DNA of 64,000 nt. It comes from Pseudobdellovibrionaceae bacterium (GTDB taxonomy: Bacteria; Bdellovibrionota; Bdellovibrionia; Bdellovibrionales; UBA1609). The notes under the pieces were generated by a model that had not been told where the DNA came from, ran no database searches, and was given only the letters and a program-made list of their open reading frames with translations. This document shows positions 8,899 through 17,882 of this stretch, one piece after another. The DNA is taken from NCBI GenBank assembly GCA_020635075.1, contig JACKAM010000001.1, positions 1,550,001 through 1,614,000 of the forward strand. The letters run 5' to 3'. Position 1 is the first letter of the stretch, and every line of letters starts with the position of its first letter. The position numbers and the translations under genes are program-made.

Positions 8899-11800
8899 CT
8901 ATTGAATTTCGTCTTCGATCTCATCAATTAAATCCAACTCAGATTCTGGTACTGCGTTCAAATCCCGATCATCATTAACCTTCGGTGAGGCCTCCCGGCG
9001 AGGTGCCGCTTTCGCCTTTTCTGCCGGACGGGACAAAGAAGGCTTTGCACTACTAGGGGAGCGAGCGGATTTTGCTCTGGCTTTGCTCTCCTCAGCCAAT
9101 ATCTCAGCAGCTGATTTGCTCTTGGATTTTACTGATTCTCTTTTCTCCGTCTTTCTTACCTCTGGCTTTGCCGCCCGAACTTCCTGCTTTTTGGGCTCCA
9201 CTCTGGCCTCAGGAGGCAGAGCGGGCTTTCTTTCCTGCTTAGGCGGCTCCGGAGTGGGAATCGGGGCCTCTTCCTCTGGGACTGATGCCGTGCCTCGATA
9301 GTTGGAATAATAGTTGCGAGCAAACTCATTGAACTTCTTCAACTTCAGTCGCCCACCCAAAATCTGCTTCATGTCCTCTGATGCCGCCTTTTCCATTTCG
9401 CGCATACGTTTAATACCCTCTTCGGCCGTTGCCGGCTGAAGAGTTTGGCGAACCTGCATGAGATCCTTGATTAGGGTGTTCTCGCGAGAAATAAAATTAA
9501 CAATAACATTCTCTCCGAGCCTTAATTCGTCGAGGAAGAACTTGTTGAGATGTAAAATCCAGTCGGCCTGGTAGTCCTTATTCATCTTTCTTTCAACAAA
9601 CCCCTGAGTGTACAAAACGTTTTCCACATAGGAGTTCTTGAAGTCTTCGGTTTGGGTGGGACTAAACTTTGGCCGACTGTCCCGTCGCCGCTGAATCTCC
9701 TCGATAAACAGGTCGTGGGCCGATTTCTCAGTCGAAGCGATCTCCCTTACCGAGTCTTTCAATCCCGGGAACATCATGGGGAGAACAAAAACCAATACAA
9801 AGACTGCCGCCACGGCGCTCGCTCCATAGGTCATGTGCCTGCGCATGCGCCGAGCCTGCCAACTGTCCTTTTTGTGGTCAAAATCGAGGATTCGTTTCAA
9901 TTCATCTTCATCATTGACGGCCTCATCGTGGAGAATTCGCCGCACCACCAGTTGGACTTCCTTGGACAATTCCTCCTGAATATTTGGAGCCAGCCCCTTT
10001 GGTGCAATCTTATCAATGCGCACCATGATGGCTCTATCGATATTAGCTGCAATCTCAGCGGTTTCCTCTTGTCGACGGATGCGGGCCATCTTTTCTTCTT
10101 CGGCGCGAGCGGCCTTGGTCTCGTCAATCTGTTTAAGCTTAAAGGCACTCAGTTCGAGTGTGTCCTTTCGCCTTTGTTCGTCGTACTCAGACTTGGCCCT
10201 CTTACGCATCTGATCTGCTTGATTCTGCAAATCGACATCGAACTTTTCACGTTGTGCCTGCATCTCCTCCCGTGCCTTGATGCGATCGCCTTCGATGTCA
10301 GCCATGCGTGCATCATAGTCGGCCTGAGCCTTGCGAATAATGGCATCGGCTTTGGCCTGGGCTGATTCCACCAGATCCCGTGTTCGCGCGTCGGTTTCTT
10401 CGCGCATACGGGTGACTTCCTCGGCAATTTTGCGCTTTTTCTCCTCCCAGGCAGTGGTCTCCTGAGCGACCTTCTTTTCAGCCTCTGAAACCAGAAAGGC
10501 CGCTTTATTCTCTGCATTGAGCATCAACTCATCAACCTCTTCTTTGGCCTTGAGACGAGCCTCATCCGCCTTCTTGCGAGCAGAGGCCACTTGTTCCTGG
10601 GCCCTGAGTTGAGCCTCCTCGTAGCTTCTCTGTGCCTCCCGACGCTTGCTTTCCGCTTGATTTTCAGCAGCCTCCAGTAGTTCACGCACTTGTTCTTTGG
10701 CGGTGGCCACTTCGTTTTCAGCCATGTTGTGAGCCGACTGAAGTTCCTCCTGGGCTTGATCCTTTGCGGATCGCAACAAGTGTTCAGACTGGCTTTGGCT
10801 TTCTTCCGCCAGCCGGCGAGCATCCTTTTGGGCTCTGAGCAGGTCTTCTTCAGCCTTTTCGACTGTTGAACGCTTTTCCAGTCGAATGCGCTCCAACTCT
10901 TGCTCTGCCTTGCGCCGCGAACTCTCAAAATTCTCTTCTGCCCACTTCTCAGCATTTTTAAGAACAATCTCAGCCTGTCTTTGTGCCTCAGCGACGACTT
11001 CCCTCGCCCTATTCTCGGCGTTCATTTCGAAGTCCTGCCGCTGCCGCTCAAACTCTTCTTTATCCTGACGAAGCGACTCTCGCTTGCCCTCCAGAGCCCG
11101 TTCAAGACCTTCGCTGATTTTTCGAACTTCGGCCTCAGCCTCTTCAAGCAGCGAAAAAGCCTCTTTCTCTACGGTTTCTTTAAAGACCTGAATTTCTTCA
11201 ACAGCCGCCGTACGCACACCACGCAGGTCTTCATCTGCCTGGTTTTTTGCCTGGCGGAGCTCCTCGACTTGCAGTTTCTTTTCCGCCTTCAGCTTTTCTA
11301 TTGCAGATTCAAGCTTCTTTTGGTTCACCGTCAGCTTGTGGCACTCTTCCGCAGCATCATTGCGCCGGCGTTCGGCATCAGCGGCAAGAATCTGGGCATT
11401 TTTTTGTGCTTCCACAGCCTGCTTTTCGCGCTCGATGGACTGTCCGGTTGCCCGCTGGGTCTTTTCATTTTCCAGCATGGTCTGCCGCAGTTCTTCCTCT
11501 TTATTCTTTAGCTCTTCCTTAAGTGCTTCAAGAACCGACTCAATGGACAGACGATCTGCAACTAACTCCTTTTTCCGCGCTTCGTATTCTTCCTGTGTTT
11601 GGGACATCTCATCCCGAGCCTGAGCCAACTCTTGGAGGATCTGCTCCTTTTGCTCCTCAGCCTGGTGAATCTCTTGTCGCAGGTGATCTAAGGCAACACT
11701 GGCCTGATCTTTCTGAATGTTAATGTCCTCAAGCTCTCGACGAGCATAGCTCTTGGCCATCTCGGATTTCTGAGCCACTTCCGAGGCTTCTTTTTCCGCC

Positions 11801-12843
11801 TTAGCAATTATTTCCCTGGCCGATTGTTTGCCAACGGCTTCTGCCTCTTTAACTACCTTTTCGGCTTCGGCCCGAAGGTTGTCGGCGGCCCGTTCCGCTT
11901 CGCGAACCAAATTACTTGCTTCTTTTTTGGCCCGGCCCGTTTCCCTATCAAACAAATCCAACATTTTGCGACGGATATCACCAGCTTCAGATTCGGCAAT
12001 GTCGCGAATGCGCTTGGCCTGGTCTTTTGCTTTCTCTAGAACCTCTACCGAGTCGCGCTGAGCATCTCCGCGAATGATGTCCGCCTCAGCAAGAACTTTT
12101 TGCGCATGATGGACGTCCACCACCGTTTTTTCAATTTGCGTGGTCACTTTTGGAGGGGTGTATTGTTTGTGTTTGGGTAGAATTCGGGTGCGCTCCAAGC
12201 CCTCTTCAGCAACGGCGTTGGCCTGAGCGAACTGCAGGGCTGCCTGAGACTCATCTCTGACCGCATCCACATCCTCTTCTTCTTCTCCACCCAGTGCCTG
12301 ATCTCTTGGATTGGTACTCTCGTCGTTAAAGTGCCTACCCTCAAGAGGGGGAGCCTCCTCTCCCAGATCATTTAGTCGCACCGCCCGTGATTGAGTTCCG
12401 GTGGGAGGTTGGGGCACCTCTCCGGGCTCAATTAAGGTTTTTTCCATCAGGTCATCAAAGGCCTCTTCGGATTCTCGCTCAAAGTCGGCCGCTGACTTTG
12501 GCGCCTTTTCCTTGCCTTTGGTGGCCGCTGGCCCCAGTGCAATGCGTACTTGTTTGTGATTACCTAATTGAAGTGTATCCCCTTCCTGAACCGGGTAAGG
12601 CCGATCCGGGGGGACGGGAACATCGTTGACTCTTGTTCCGTTTTTGGAGTCTTGATCCTCAATCCAGATTTGTCCGTCTTGGAGCCAAATAACAAGATGG
12701 ACGCGGCTGATTCCCGCGTCCTGAAGGCGCAACACCGCCTCATCCGAGCGCCCAATGGAAAAGGACTCGGTGGTCAGATAATGAAATTTGGAGCTTCGCC
12801 CCAGAAGCTCCTCAATGATAAATACGGCCTTCTCTTTTGACAT
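8899..12843 (-). CDS. Giant FHA-domain coiled-coil membrane protein
   Basis: 1314 residues. Residues about 1-105 form an FHA domain (phosphothreonine recognition) with GRSDEA, SRVHLVIW and SKNGTRVND all present. Residues about 105-240 are acidic and low-complexity. Residues about 240-960 are a nearly unbroken coiled coil rich in Ala, Glu, Lys and Arg, with repeated AEKEA/ARREA-like segments like those of V/F-type stalk proteins. A single membrane helix lies at about 1005-1027 (SAVAAVFVLVFVLPMMF). The last 290 residues are helical and then Pro/Lys/Ala-rich, ending in an acidic tail. The FHA domain and coil should be cytoplasmic. It sits 20 nt after the MotA/ZorA-like gene. It may be the cytoplasmic tail or scaffold of that motor, by inference. 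Confidence 0.88.
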   Translation of the reverse strand: MSKEKAVFIIEELLGRSSKFHYLTTESFSIGRSDEAVLRLQDAGISRVHLVIWLQDGQIWIEDQDSKNGTRVNDVPVPPDRPYPVQEGDTLQLGNHKQVRIALGPAATKGKEKAPKSAADFERESEEAFDDLMEKTLIEPGEVPQPPTGTQSRAVRLNDLGEEAPPLEGRHFNDESTNPRDQALGGEEEEDVDAVRDESQAALQFAQANAVAEEGLERTRILPKHKQYTPPKVTTQIEKTVVDVHHAQKVLAEADIIRGDAQRDSVEVLEKAKDQAKRIRDIAESEAGDIRRKMLDLFDRETGRAKKEASNLVREAERAADNLRAEAEKVVKEAEAVGKQSAREIIAKAEKEASEVAQKSEMAKSYARRELEDINIQKDQASVALDHLRQEIHQAEEQKEQILQELAQARDEMSQTQEEYEARKKELVADRLSIESVLEALKEELKNKEEELRQTMLENEKTQRATGQSIEREKQAVEAQKNAQILAADAERRRNDAAEECHKLTVNQKKLESAIEKLKAEKKLQVEELRQAKNQADEDLRGVRTAAVEEIQVFKETVEKEAFSLLEEAEAEVRKISEGLERALEGKRESLRQDKEEFERQRQDFEMNAENRAREVVAEAQRQAEIVLKNAEKWAEENFESSRRKAEQELERIRLEKRSTVEKAEEDLLRAQKDARRLAEESQSQSEHLLRSAKDQAQEELQSAHNMAENEVATAKEQVRELLEAAENQAESKRREAQRSYEEAQLRAQEQVASARKKADEARLKAKEEVDELMLNAENKAAFLVSEAEKKVAQETTAWEEKKRKIAEEVTRMREETDARTRDLVESAQAKADAIIRKAQADYDARMADIEGDRIKAREEMQAQREKFDVDLQNQADQMRKRAKSEYDEQRRKDTLELSAFKLKQIDETKAARAEEEKMARIRRQEETAEIAANIDRAIMVRIDKIAPKGLAPNIQEELSKEVQLVVRRILHDEAVNDEDELKRILDFDHKKDSWQARRMRRHMTYGASAVAAVFVLVFVLPMMFPGLKDSVREIASTEKSAHDLFIEEIQRRRDSRPKFSPTQTEDFKNSYVENVLYTQGFVERKMNKDYQADWILHLNKFFLDELRLGENVIVNFISRENTLIKDLMQVRQTLQPATAEEGIKRMREMEKAASEDMKQILGGRLKLKKFNEFARNYYSNYRGTASVPEEEAPIPTPEPPKQERKPALPPEARVEPKKQEVRAAKPEVRKTEKRESVKSKSKSAAEILAEESKARAKSARSPSSAKPSLSRPAEKAKAAPRREASPKVNDDRDLNAVPESELDLIDEIEDEIQ

Positions 12844-12863
12844 ATACCGTCTATTTCAACCCC

Positions 12864-13844
12864 TTATCCCGTGTGCTTGACCTCCGCTTCCTCACTCGCT
12901 TTGTTGCTGGACATATGCTGACCAGTCAGACCGGAGCGGCGCTGAGCCTTTGTGAACTCAAGTTCCACCGCCTGTTCGGCCAAGGCGTCGAGAGGATCCC
13001 GGTGCTCATCAAATTGGGGGACATCCTGGGGAAGGTCATTATTAGTGCTAATATTCCAAAGTTTATCGAGGGAACTTTCCAATCGATCCACGGTTTCAAC
13101 AAAGGTCTTCTCAGGAGAAAAGAAGGTATTGACGAAACTGCCGACCACGGAAAGCAAAATTCCCACCAGCGAGGTGCTCATTGAGAAAGACACCTTTAAA
13201 AGAAACTGATCCATGATCAGCTTCGTTCCCTCGACATCATTGAGATCCATGGTGCCCAGGTCTGGAAGAGCCTTCATAATTCCTAAAAAGGTTCCAAAAA
13301 TACCACCGACAATAAACATTCCCGGAAGAATATTGAGAAAGTCATTGAACACGGAGGCAGGCAACACCCCAAACACTTTCGAGAAACAGGGATTGCGCTG
13401 AAAGCTGTTCTTAGATATCTGCATGAGCTTTGGTCGGCTCTCTTTGGTGTAACGCAAGTGCCTAAGATGCTTCAACAGGTCCTTAACCATCCAGGCCGTT
13501 CCCTGCTTCACCAAGAACACCCGATCGCTCCAATGCATAATGGCGTCAGGCTTTCGTCTTTTCATCAAAGCTCTCACCTCAAACATCTCGTAGTAGGTCT
13601 TCTCCAAGAGTTTTTTGGTGGTGATAAAGAAGGACAGGTGATCCTTGACGTGGGGGACCTCCAGATGATTGTCAACCCGGCGATCAAACTCCTTGGCAAA
13701 CCATTCCTCGCGTTTGATCGTATAATAGATCAGCACACGAAGACCTATCCCGGCAAAGAATGCCATGATCATGGCCGGAATCAGGAGGTCCGTCGCAAAG
13801 CTGACCATCCAGTCGAGAAAAACTTGTACATAGTGGGATACCAT
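12864..13844 (-). CDS. MotA/TolQ/ExbB-family (ZorA-like) channel protein
   Basis: 326 residues from the ATG at 13844, which has AAGGAGT at ideal spacing. The upstream in-frame start at 13871 overlaps the previous gene and lacks such a site. Three membrane helices are visible: about 15-35, 180-200 (GMFIVGGIFGTFLGIMKAL) and 225-250 (SFSMSTSLVGILLSVVGSF). The last two, with their Gly/Thr pattern, are the proton-channel pair of the MotA/TolQ/ExbB family. The long loop between helices 1 and 2 is cytoplasmic. The pairing with a MotB/OmpA-like gene 13 nt upstream resembles ZorA-ZorB and AglR-type motors. The ion used is unknown. Confidence 0.82.
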   Translation of the reverse strand: MVSHYVQVFLDWMVSFATDLLIPAMIMAFFAGIGLRVLIYYTIKREEWFAKEFDRRVDNHLEVPHVKDHLSFFITTKKLLEKTYYEMFEVRALMKRRKPDAIMHWSDRVFLVKQGTAWMVKDLLKHLRHLRYTKESRPKLMQISKNSFQRNPCFSKVFGVLPASVFNDFLNILPGMFIVGGIFGTFLGIMKALPDLGTMDLNDVEGTKLIMDQFLLKVSFSMSTSLVGILLSVVGSFVNTFFSPEKTFVETVDRLESSLDKLWNISTNNDLPQDVPQFDEHRDPLDALAEQAVELEFTKAQRRSGLTGQHMSSNKASEEAEVKHTG

Positions 13845-13857
13845 TTTTCTACTCCTT

Positions 13858-15627
13858 CTATTCCAACTCAAATCGAATGATCACACGCTGGGCTTTTTTA
13901 CAGTCGTACTCAGCGCAGAAGTTCTTACGTGAAGTGCCCGAAGCCACATCACGACCTGGGATCTTTTCTGCCAAAAAGCTTCGTCCCGTCACCTTAACCA
14001 GCGGTAGCAGATCTTTTTGGTGTTTGTAGGTCATCTTTTTAGTGTCAAATATGTGCGAAAAGATCGATCTCGCACGATAGTAGCTTAGATCCAAATTGTA
14101 ATTGATTGCCGCCTTATTCGTTTCTTCCAAGCTGTTGGGGTCGACAAACTGTCCCTTGTATGTCGGCGAAGCAAATCCGACAATCTCCACACCAGCAATC
14201 TTATCTGCGGTTCGCTTGTCCTCAAACAAGCTCTTGGAGTAGACAGGGATGAACTTTTCGAGAATCTGGGTCATCCCAGGCTTTAAATTGGACTTTCCCG
14301 TATCAAAGTACTCTTTACCAAATGAGAGAATCACGTCGCCAGTGTTAGGATCTACATCCACTTTGATCCCTGCTTTGGCAAAGTTGTTCTTGATCCGATT
14401 GGCCAGATTCTTCCGGGCGTCAGCCAACTCTTTCATCTGCTTCAGATCCTTCTTCAAGGTCTGAGTCTGCTGTTTCATCCCGGCCACTTTCTCTTTCATG
14501 CCGGAAACTTCCTGAGCCAGGGCGGCCTTTCCCGCCTGGGCTGCGGCCAGTTTGCCTTCGGTCTCCTGAACTTTACCCTGAAGAGATCCCAACTGCCGGT
14601 TAAGTGCATCCTGCTCCTGGGCCATCTTCTTGCGAAACTCCCCCTCACGCTGGGCGATCTCCGCTGCTGAAGCCTTGGCTTGTGACAGCTCGTTCTCCAT
14701 TTGCTCACGCTCACGGGCTTGCTTAGCTTGAAAGTCGGATTTCAATTTCTCCATTTGATCCTTGTAATTGGATTTGACGTAGGAGAGTTCGCTGACCAAC
14801 TTGGCCTTTTCCTGATCCTTCATTTCGATCGTGGACTTGGCGGTTTGAAGGTCGGTGCTCGCACTTTCCAACTGATCTGAAACCTCTTTCAACTCAGCCT
14901 CGACATTGCGCTTGAGCTGTTGTAAATCAGTGATCTTGGAAGCCGTGTCGCGACGAAGCTCCGCGATGGCCCGATTCATCTTCTGCTCAGTGATCTTCTT
15001 CTTAGCGTAGGCCTTCTTCATCTCCTTGACCTTACGCTCAAGCTGCTTGTTCAAACGCGAGACTTCTTCCTCACCCTGGGCGATGGACTTCTGCTTTTCC
15101 TGAACAGACTTCTTGAGCCCTTTGATTTCCTGCTTTTTCTCCAGAATCTCTTCTTCCCGCTCGGAAATGATATTATCTCGTCGCTTTACCCTAGCCTGGG
15201 CGAGAACATTGGAGTTAATGATGTTGCGAACAATCTGCTGGTACTTGTTGAGGGCCCGTTCTTTCTTTTCGTTTTCCTGGGCCTGTTTTCGGAGCTGATC
15301 TTTTTCCTCTTTTGACTCTTCAGAGAGAAGATTCAGCTGTCCCATCAGCTCCTGGTAGACCTGCATGTCTTTTTGGCTCGACTGCTGGAGATGTTCTTCT
15401 TTGAGGGTTTCGTAAACCTTGATCTGTTGTTTGAGATCTTCGTTTTCGTAGGTAATCCTTTGGTACTCCATGTTCTTTTGAATCCCAAAAGTTCCCGTGC
15501 GGAGACTGGTCACCACGTAAAGGAGTAGAAATACCACTGAAAGCATCATGAACAAGTCGGAGTAGGATGCCCAGTGATTTTCACCCCCTTCTTGCTTCGC
15601 CTTGAGTTTGTCGTAATCGAAGCCCAT
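13858..15627 (-). CDS. MotB/ZorB-like protein with long periplasmic coiled coil and OmpA-type domain
   Basis: 589 residues. A short cytoplasmic start leads into one membrane helix (about 20-42) containing ASYSDLFMML; Asp24 sits where MotB has its proton-binding Asp. Residues about 60-410 are a continuous coiled coil. Residues about 425-589 form an OmpA/MotB peptidoglycan-binding domain: ILSFGKEYFDTGKSNLKPG, then VEIVGFASP, then the signature NLDLSYYRARSI. In MotB the linker between helix and OmpA domain is only some tens of residues, so the coil of about 350 residues is exceptional. It is the first gene of the operon and precedes the MotA-like gene by 13 nt. It is probably the stator and anchor subunit. 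Confidence 0.85.
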   Translation of the reverse strand: MGFDYDKLKAKQEGGENHWASYSDLFMMLSVVFLLLYVVTSLRTGTFGIQKNMEYQRITYENEDLKQQIKVYETLKEEHLQQSSQKDMQVYQELMGQLNLLSEESKEEKDQLRKQAQENEKKERALNKYQQIVRNIINSNVLAQARVKRRDNIISEREEEILEKKQEIKGLKKSVQEKQKSIAQGEEEVSRLNKQLERKVKEMKKAYAKKKITEQKMNRAIAELRRDTASKITDLQQLKRNVEAELKEVSDQLESASTDLQTAKSTIEMKDQEKAKLVSELSYVKSNYKDQMEKLKSDFQAKQAREREQMENELSQAKASAAEIAQREGEFRKKMAQEQDALNRQLGSLQGKVQETEGKLAAAQAGKAALAQEVSGMKEKVAGMKQQTQTLKKDLKQMKELADARKNLANRIKNNFAKAGIKVDVDPNTGDVILSFGKEYFDTGKSNLKPGMTQILEKFIPVYSKSLFEDKRTADKIAGVEIVGFASPTYKGQFVDPNSLEETNKAAINYNLDLSYYRARSIFSHIFDTKKMTYKHQKDLLPLVKVTGRSFLAEKIPGRDVASGTSRKNFCAEYDCKKAQRVIIRFELE

Positions 15628-15683
15628 ACTGCCTAAAAGCCCTTTGAAAAGGTTGGAAAATCACACAACTTCTCAAAGAAAAT

Positions 15684-15736
15684 TTCGGCTTTCCGCGACC
15701 TTGACTTAATATAAGACCAAGGTCGGGAAAGCCGAA
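15684..15736 (-). terminator. Hairpin, probable terminator of the DUF4360 gene
   Basis: Inverted repeat TTCGGCTTTCC-GC-GACCTTG / CAAGGTC-G-GGAAAGCCGAA, about 18 bp with one small bulge and an AT-rich loop. On the minus strand it is followed by a T-rich run (AAATTTTCTTT). It lies between the DUF4360 gene ending at 15796 and the start of the motor operon at 15627. Confidence 0.6.
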
Positions 15737-15795
15737 GCAAGTAAGCGTTATTGGGGTCTCACACAATTCAGAGCCGATTCAATCCCTTTCCGCCA

Positions 15796-16680
15796 TTAAC
15801 CATGGCGTCCTCGACCACCAAATCTAGGCGGACGTCCAGGGGGATTTGGTCGACCAGGACCACCCGGCCGTCCCGGATTGATCACCGGAGGGCGGGGCGG
15901 ACGTCCAGGATTCACGACCGGCGGTCGCCCAGGACCGCTGTCTCGGCATGGCTTCCAAACCAAGTGGTAATCCACGGTTTGTTCAGCCCGGGCATCTATA
16001 GAGTCTAAAATCGCCATGGTGTCGTCACCTGAGTTGTTCGACATGGCCGTAATATTGGTATTTATGTGCAAATTGAAATCTCTGCCACAGTTCGACCACA
16101 TCTGGCGGCCGCGAACCTGGCTATTGATAACAAAATCTCCATCTTCAGGACCACGCACATTGAGCTTCCGTCTGATCCGCCTCCTAGAAATTTGCCCTGT
16201 TTGGGCATCTGACATGTAATAGGTGGCATCGTAATGGGCAAAGCCATTCACGGGAATGCTATGAAACCCCCGGTAATCGAGCTTCACCACACTGACCTGG
16301 TACCCAGAGGGCACCTTAAAGGGCACGGAAATCTGGCAGCTCTTCAGACCGCGACGATTACCAAAGCTATCGCCAGCTTCCACAATGTAATTATCAAAAA
16401 GCATGGACAAGGTTTTCTGGTCCGGACTCAGAACCGCAGCCACTGTGCCGCTTGTGCAGCCGCTTCCCCCGTGGCTGGGTCTTCCCATTTTTACTCCCGG
16501 TACAAATACCGAGTCCCCATTGTCCGCAGGTGCCCCTTGTCCATGCACAAAATCATCCACATCCGTTTGCGCCTGCGCCTGATTGCTGGATGGCAATAAA
16601 CTCAATCCGATCAGGGCCAGTACCGCGAGGGTCCAACACCCAGGGCGGTTCGATTTCTTGTTCTTAGACTTGGTTTTCAT
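15796..16680 (-). CDS. DUF4360 secreted protein with Pro/Gly/Arg-rich tail
   Basis: 294 residues from the ATG preceded by GGGGGATAAAG; the upstream start at 16701 is less good. The signal peptide ends near NQAQAQ. Residues about 60-235 match the DUF4360 pattern: GGSGCTSGTVAAVLSPDQK, LSMLFDNYIVEAG, SCQISVPFKVPSGYQVSVV, DYRGF, and a final HLVWKPCR. This family is a beta-rich secreted fold with conserved cysteines. The last 45 or so residues are a repeated PGRPP/NPGRP low-complexity tail absent from the neighbouring paralogue. Function is unknown; the tail may bind cell wall or DNA, which is a guess. Confidence 0.85.
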   Translation of the reverse strand: MKTKSKNKKSNRPGCWTLAVLALIGLSLLPSSNQAQAQTDVDDFVHGQGAPADNGDSVFVPGVKMGRPSHGGSGCTSGTVAAVLSPDQKTLSMLFDNYIVEAGDSFGNRRGLKSCQISVPFKVPSGYQVSVVKLDYRGFHSIPVNGFAHYDATYYMSDAQTGQISRRRIRRKLNVRGPEDGDFVINSQVRGRQMWSNCGRDFNLHINTNITAMSNNSGDDTMAILDSIDARAEQTVDYHLVWKPCRDSGPGRPPVVNPGRPPRPPVINPGRPGGPGRPNPPGRPPRFGGRGRHG

Positions 16681-16779
16681 TTCTTTATCCCCCAAAAACA
16701 TTCACGCTTTTACTGACTTGCTACTTACTTGCTTTCTTACTTGTTAGCTGACTTTTTGAAAGTACGATTTCTCAGGCAA

Positions 16780-16809
16780 AAGAGGACGCAGTCCCCACTG
16801 CGTCCTCTT
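16780..16809 (-). terminator. Rho-independent terminator
   Basis: Perfect 13-bp stem AAGAGGACGCAGT with loop CCCC, followed by TTTT on the minus strand. It lies 42 nt after the stop of the DUF4360 gene at 16852-17457, so it probably ends that transcript before the next paralogue. Confidence 0.8.
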
Positions 16810-16851
16810 CTTCAAGAGAGCCGGTGGTAGGGACCGGCCCTTCAATTTCAA

Positions 16852-17457
16852 TTAACGACAACGTCTCCACTGCAGGTGGTACACAAGACCAGACTTAATG
16901 TCTGCCGAATCAACAGTGGCCAGAGTGTCTTCTCCCCAGCGGTTGGAGCGCGCCAACATGGAGGTGTTTACGCGCAGATTCACGTCGGCACCGCAGGCAG
17001 ACCAAACCAGGGCATGAGCAGCCAGGTTGTTGGTGAGCGTGTATTCATCATCAACGAAGCCACGGAAAGTCTTGGTCACACGCGGCCCCTGCTGACCGGC
17101 AAAGAAGTACTCAACATTGAATCGAGCCTGCCCGCCACGGGGAACAAAAGTGTATCCACGGTAGTCGACCTGGAAAATGCTGACGCTAAATCCCTGGGGC
17201 ACGTGGACCGGAATGGCGATGTTACAACTCTTGCGGTCAATGCGCTTGCCGGAATCACCACCAGCTTCTGCAATATATTCATCAAACAGAATACTGAGAG
17301 CCTTTTGGTCAGGGCTCAGAGTGACTGATGCTGAACCTGCAGGACAACCGCTACCACCATATCCAGGTGTACCTAAGCGAATGTCATCAGCCTGTGCCTG
17401 TCCCATCATCATTGCAGAAGCCAGAGTTGCGATCATTAGTGTTAGTGCTTTTTTCAT
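16852..17457 (-). CDS. DUF4360 secreted protein
   Basis: 201 residues with a strong ribosome-binding site (AAGGAGTGGGG). The signal peptide ends MGQAQA-D. The mature protein is a full DUF4360 domain: GGSGCPAGSASVTLSPDQK, LSILFDEYIAEAG, SCNIAIPVHVPQGFSVSIF, DYRGYTFVP, HALVWSACG, and final LQWRRCR. It is clearly a paralogue of the next gene but lacks the Pro-rich tail. Each gene appears to have its own terminator, so they may be regulated separately. The tandem pair probably arose by duplication. Biochemical role unknown. Confidence 0.88.
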   Translation of the reverse strand: MKKALTLMIATLASAMMMGQAQADDIRLGTPGYGGSGCPAGSASVTLSPDQKALSILFDEYIAEAGGDSGKRIDRKSCNIAIPVHVPQGFSVSIFQVDYRGYTFVPRGGQARFNVEYFFAGQQGPRVTKTFRGFVDDEYTLTNNLAAHALVWSACGADVNLRVNTSMLARSNRWGEDTLATVDSADIKSGLVYHLQWRRCR

Positions 17458-17697
17458 TTCCCCACTCCTTTAGTGCTTTGTTTGTTTTCGTTGTGCTTGC
17501 TGCACACAAGGAGGGTATGAGCAAAGGGCGTACCAACCTTTTTCTAGTTTTAAATTTGTTTTAACCGAAACAGAGGATACTTTTGTCACTCGGTCAAATT
17601 TGAACATTTGTATCAGAACTGATACATCAGCCTCAGAACCCGTCTGTTTTGTAGCAATTTGTTGGTTCACTTTTGGTACCAGCCTCTCGCATGGCCG

Positions 17698-17811
17698 GTG
17701 CTATTTGGTTCCAGGTCCTCAAACGGGATGCGCGGAGACAAAGTAGACTCTTGTTTGAGAGCTAACTTTGTCTCCGCGCATCCCGTTTGAGGACCTGGAA
17801 CCAAATAGCAC
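17698..17811. repeat. Long perfect palindrome, family B
   Basis: A perfect 47-bp inverted repeat around a 20-nt centre that itself can pair. The outer part reads GGTTCCAGGTCCTCAAAC, followed by GGGATGCGCGG. The same outer words GGTTCCAGGTCCTCAA and ATGCG occur in the palindrome at 30251-30354, and GGTTCC plus ATGCG occur in those at 48891 and 54415, while the inner arms are unrelated. It lies between divergent transcription units and just beyond the terminator of the minus-strand operon. It is a member of a dispersed hairpin family. Confidence 0.85.
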
Positions 17812-17814
17812 AAA

Positions 17815-17843
17815 AAAGCCCATCCCGCTAAGGGATGGGCTTT
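17815..17843 (-). terminator. Rho-independent terminator of the XRE/TIGR02147 operon
   Basis: AAAGCCCATCCC / GGGATGGGCTTT stem with a short CGCTAA-type loop, followed on the minus strand by six T. It lies 40 nt beyond the stop of the small secreted protein gene ending at 17883. Confidence 0.8.
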
Positions 17844-17882
17844 AAGGGTAACCTCGTTGTCAGATCCTGGGACCCGACTGGA

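Noticed and set aside
9652..11623. Several long plus-strand open frames across the FHA coiled-coil gene
   Set aside because: They mirror the Ala/Glu/Lys-rich repeats of the minus-strand gene, lack start signals, and have no recognisable domain.
4937..15627. Calling the motor operon a Zorya defence system
   Set aside because: ZorA/ZorB-like subunits are present, but no ZorC, ZorD or ZorE nuclease/helicase gene is seen next to them; the partners are FHA, MoxR, DUF58 and transglutaminase proteins.
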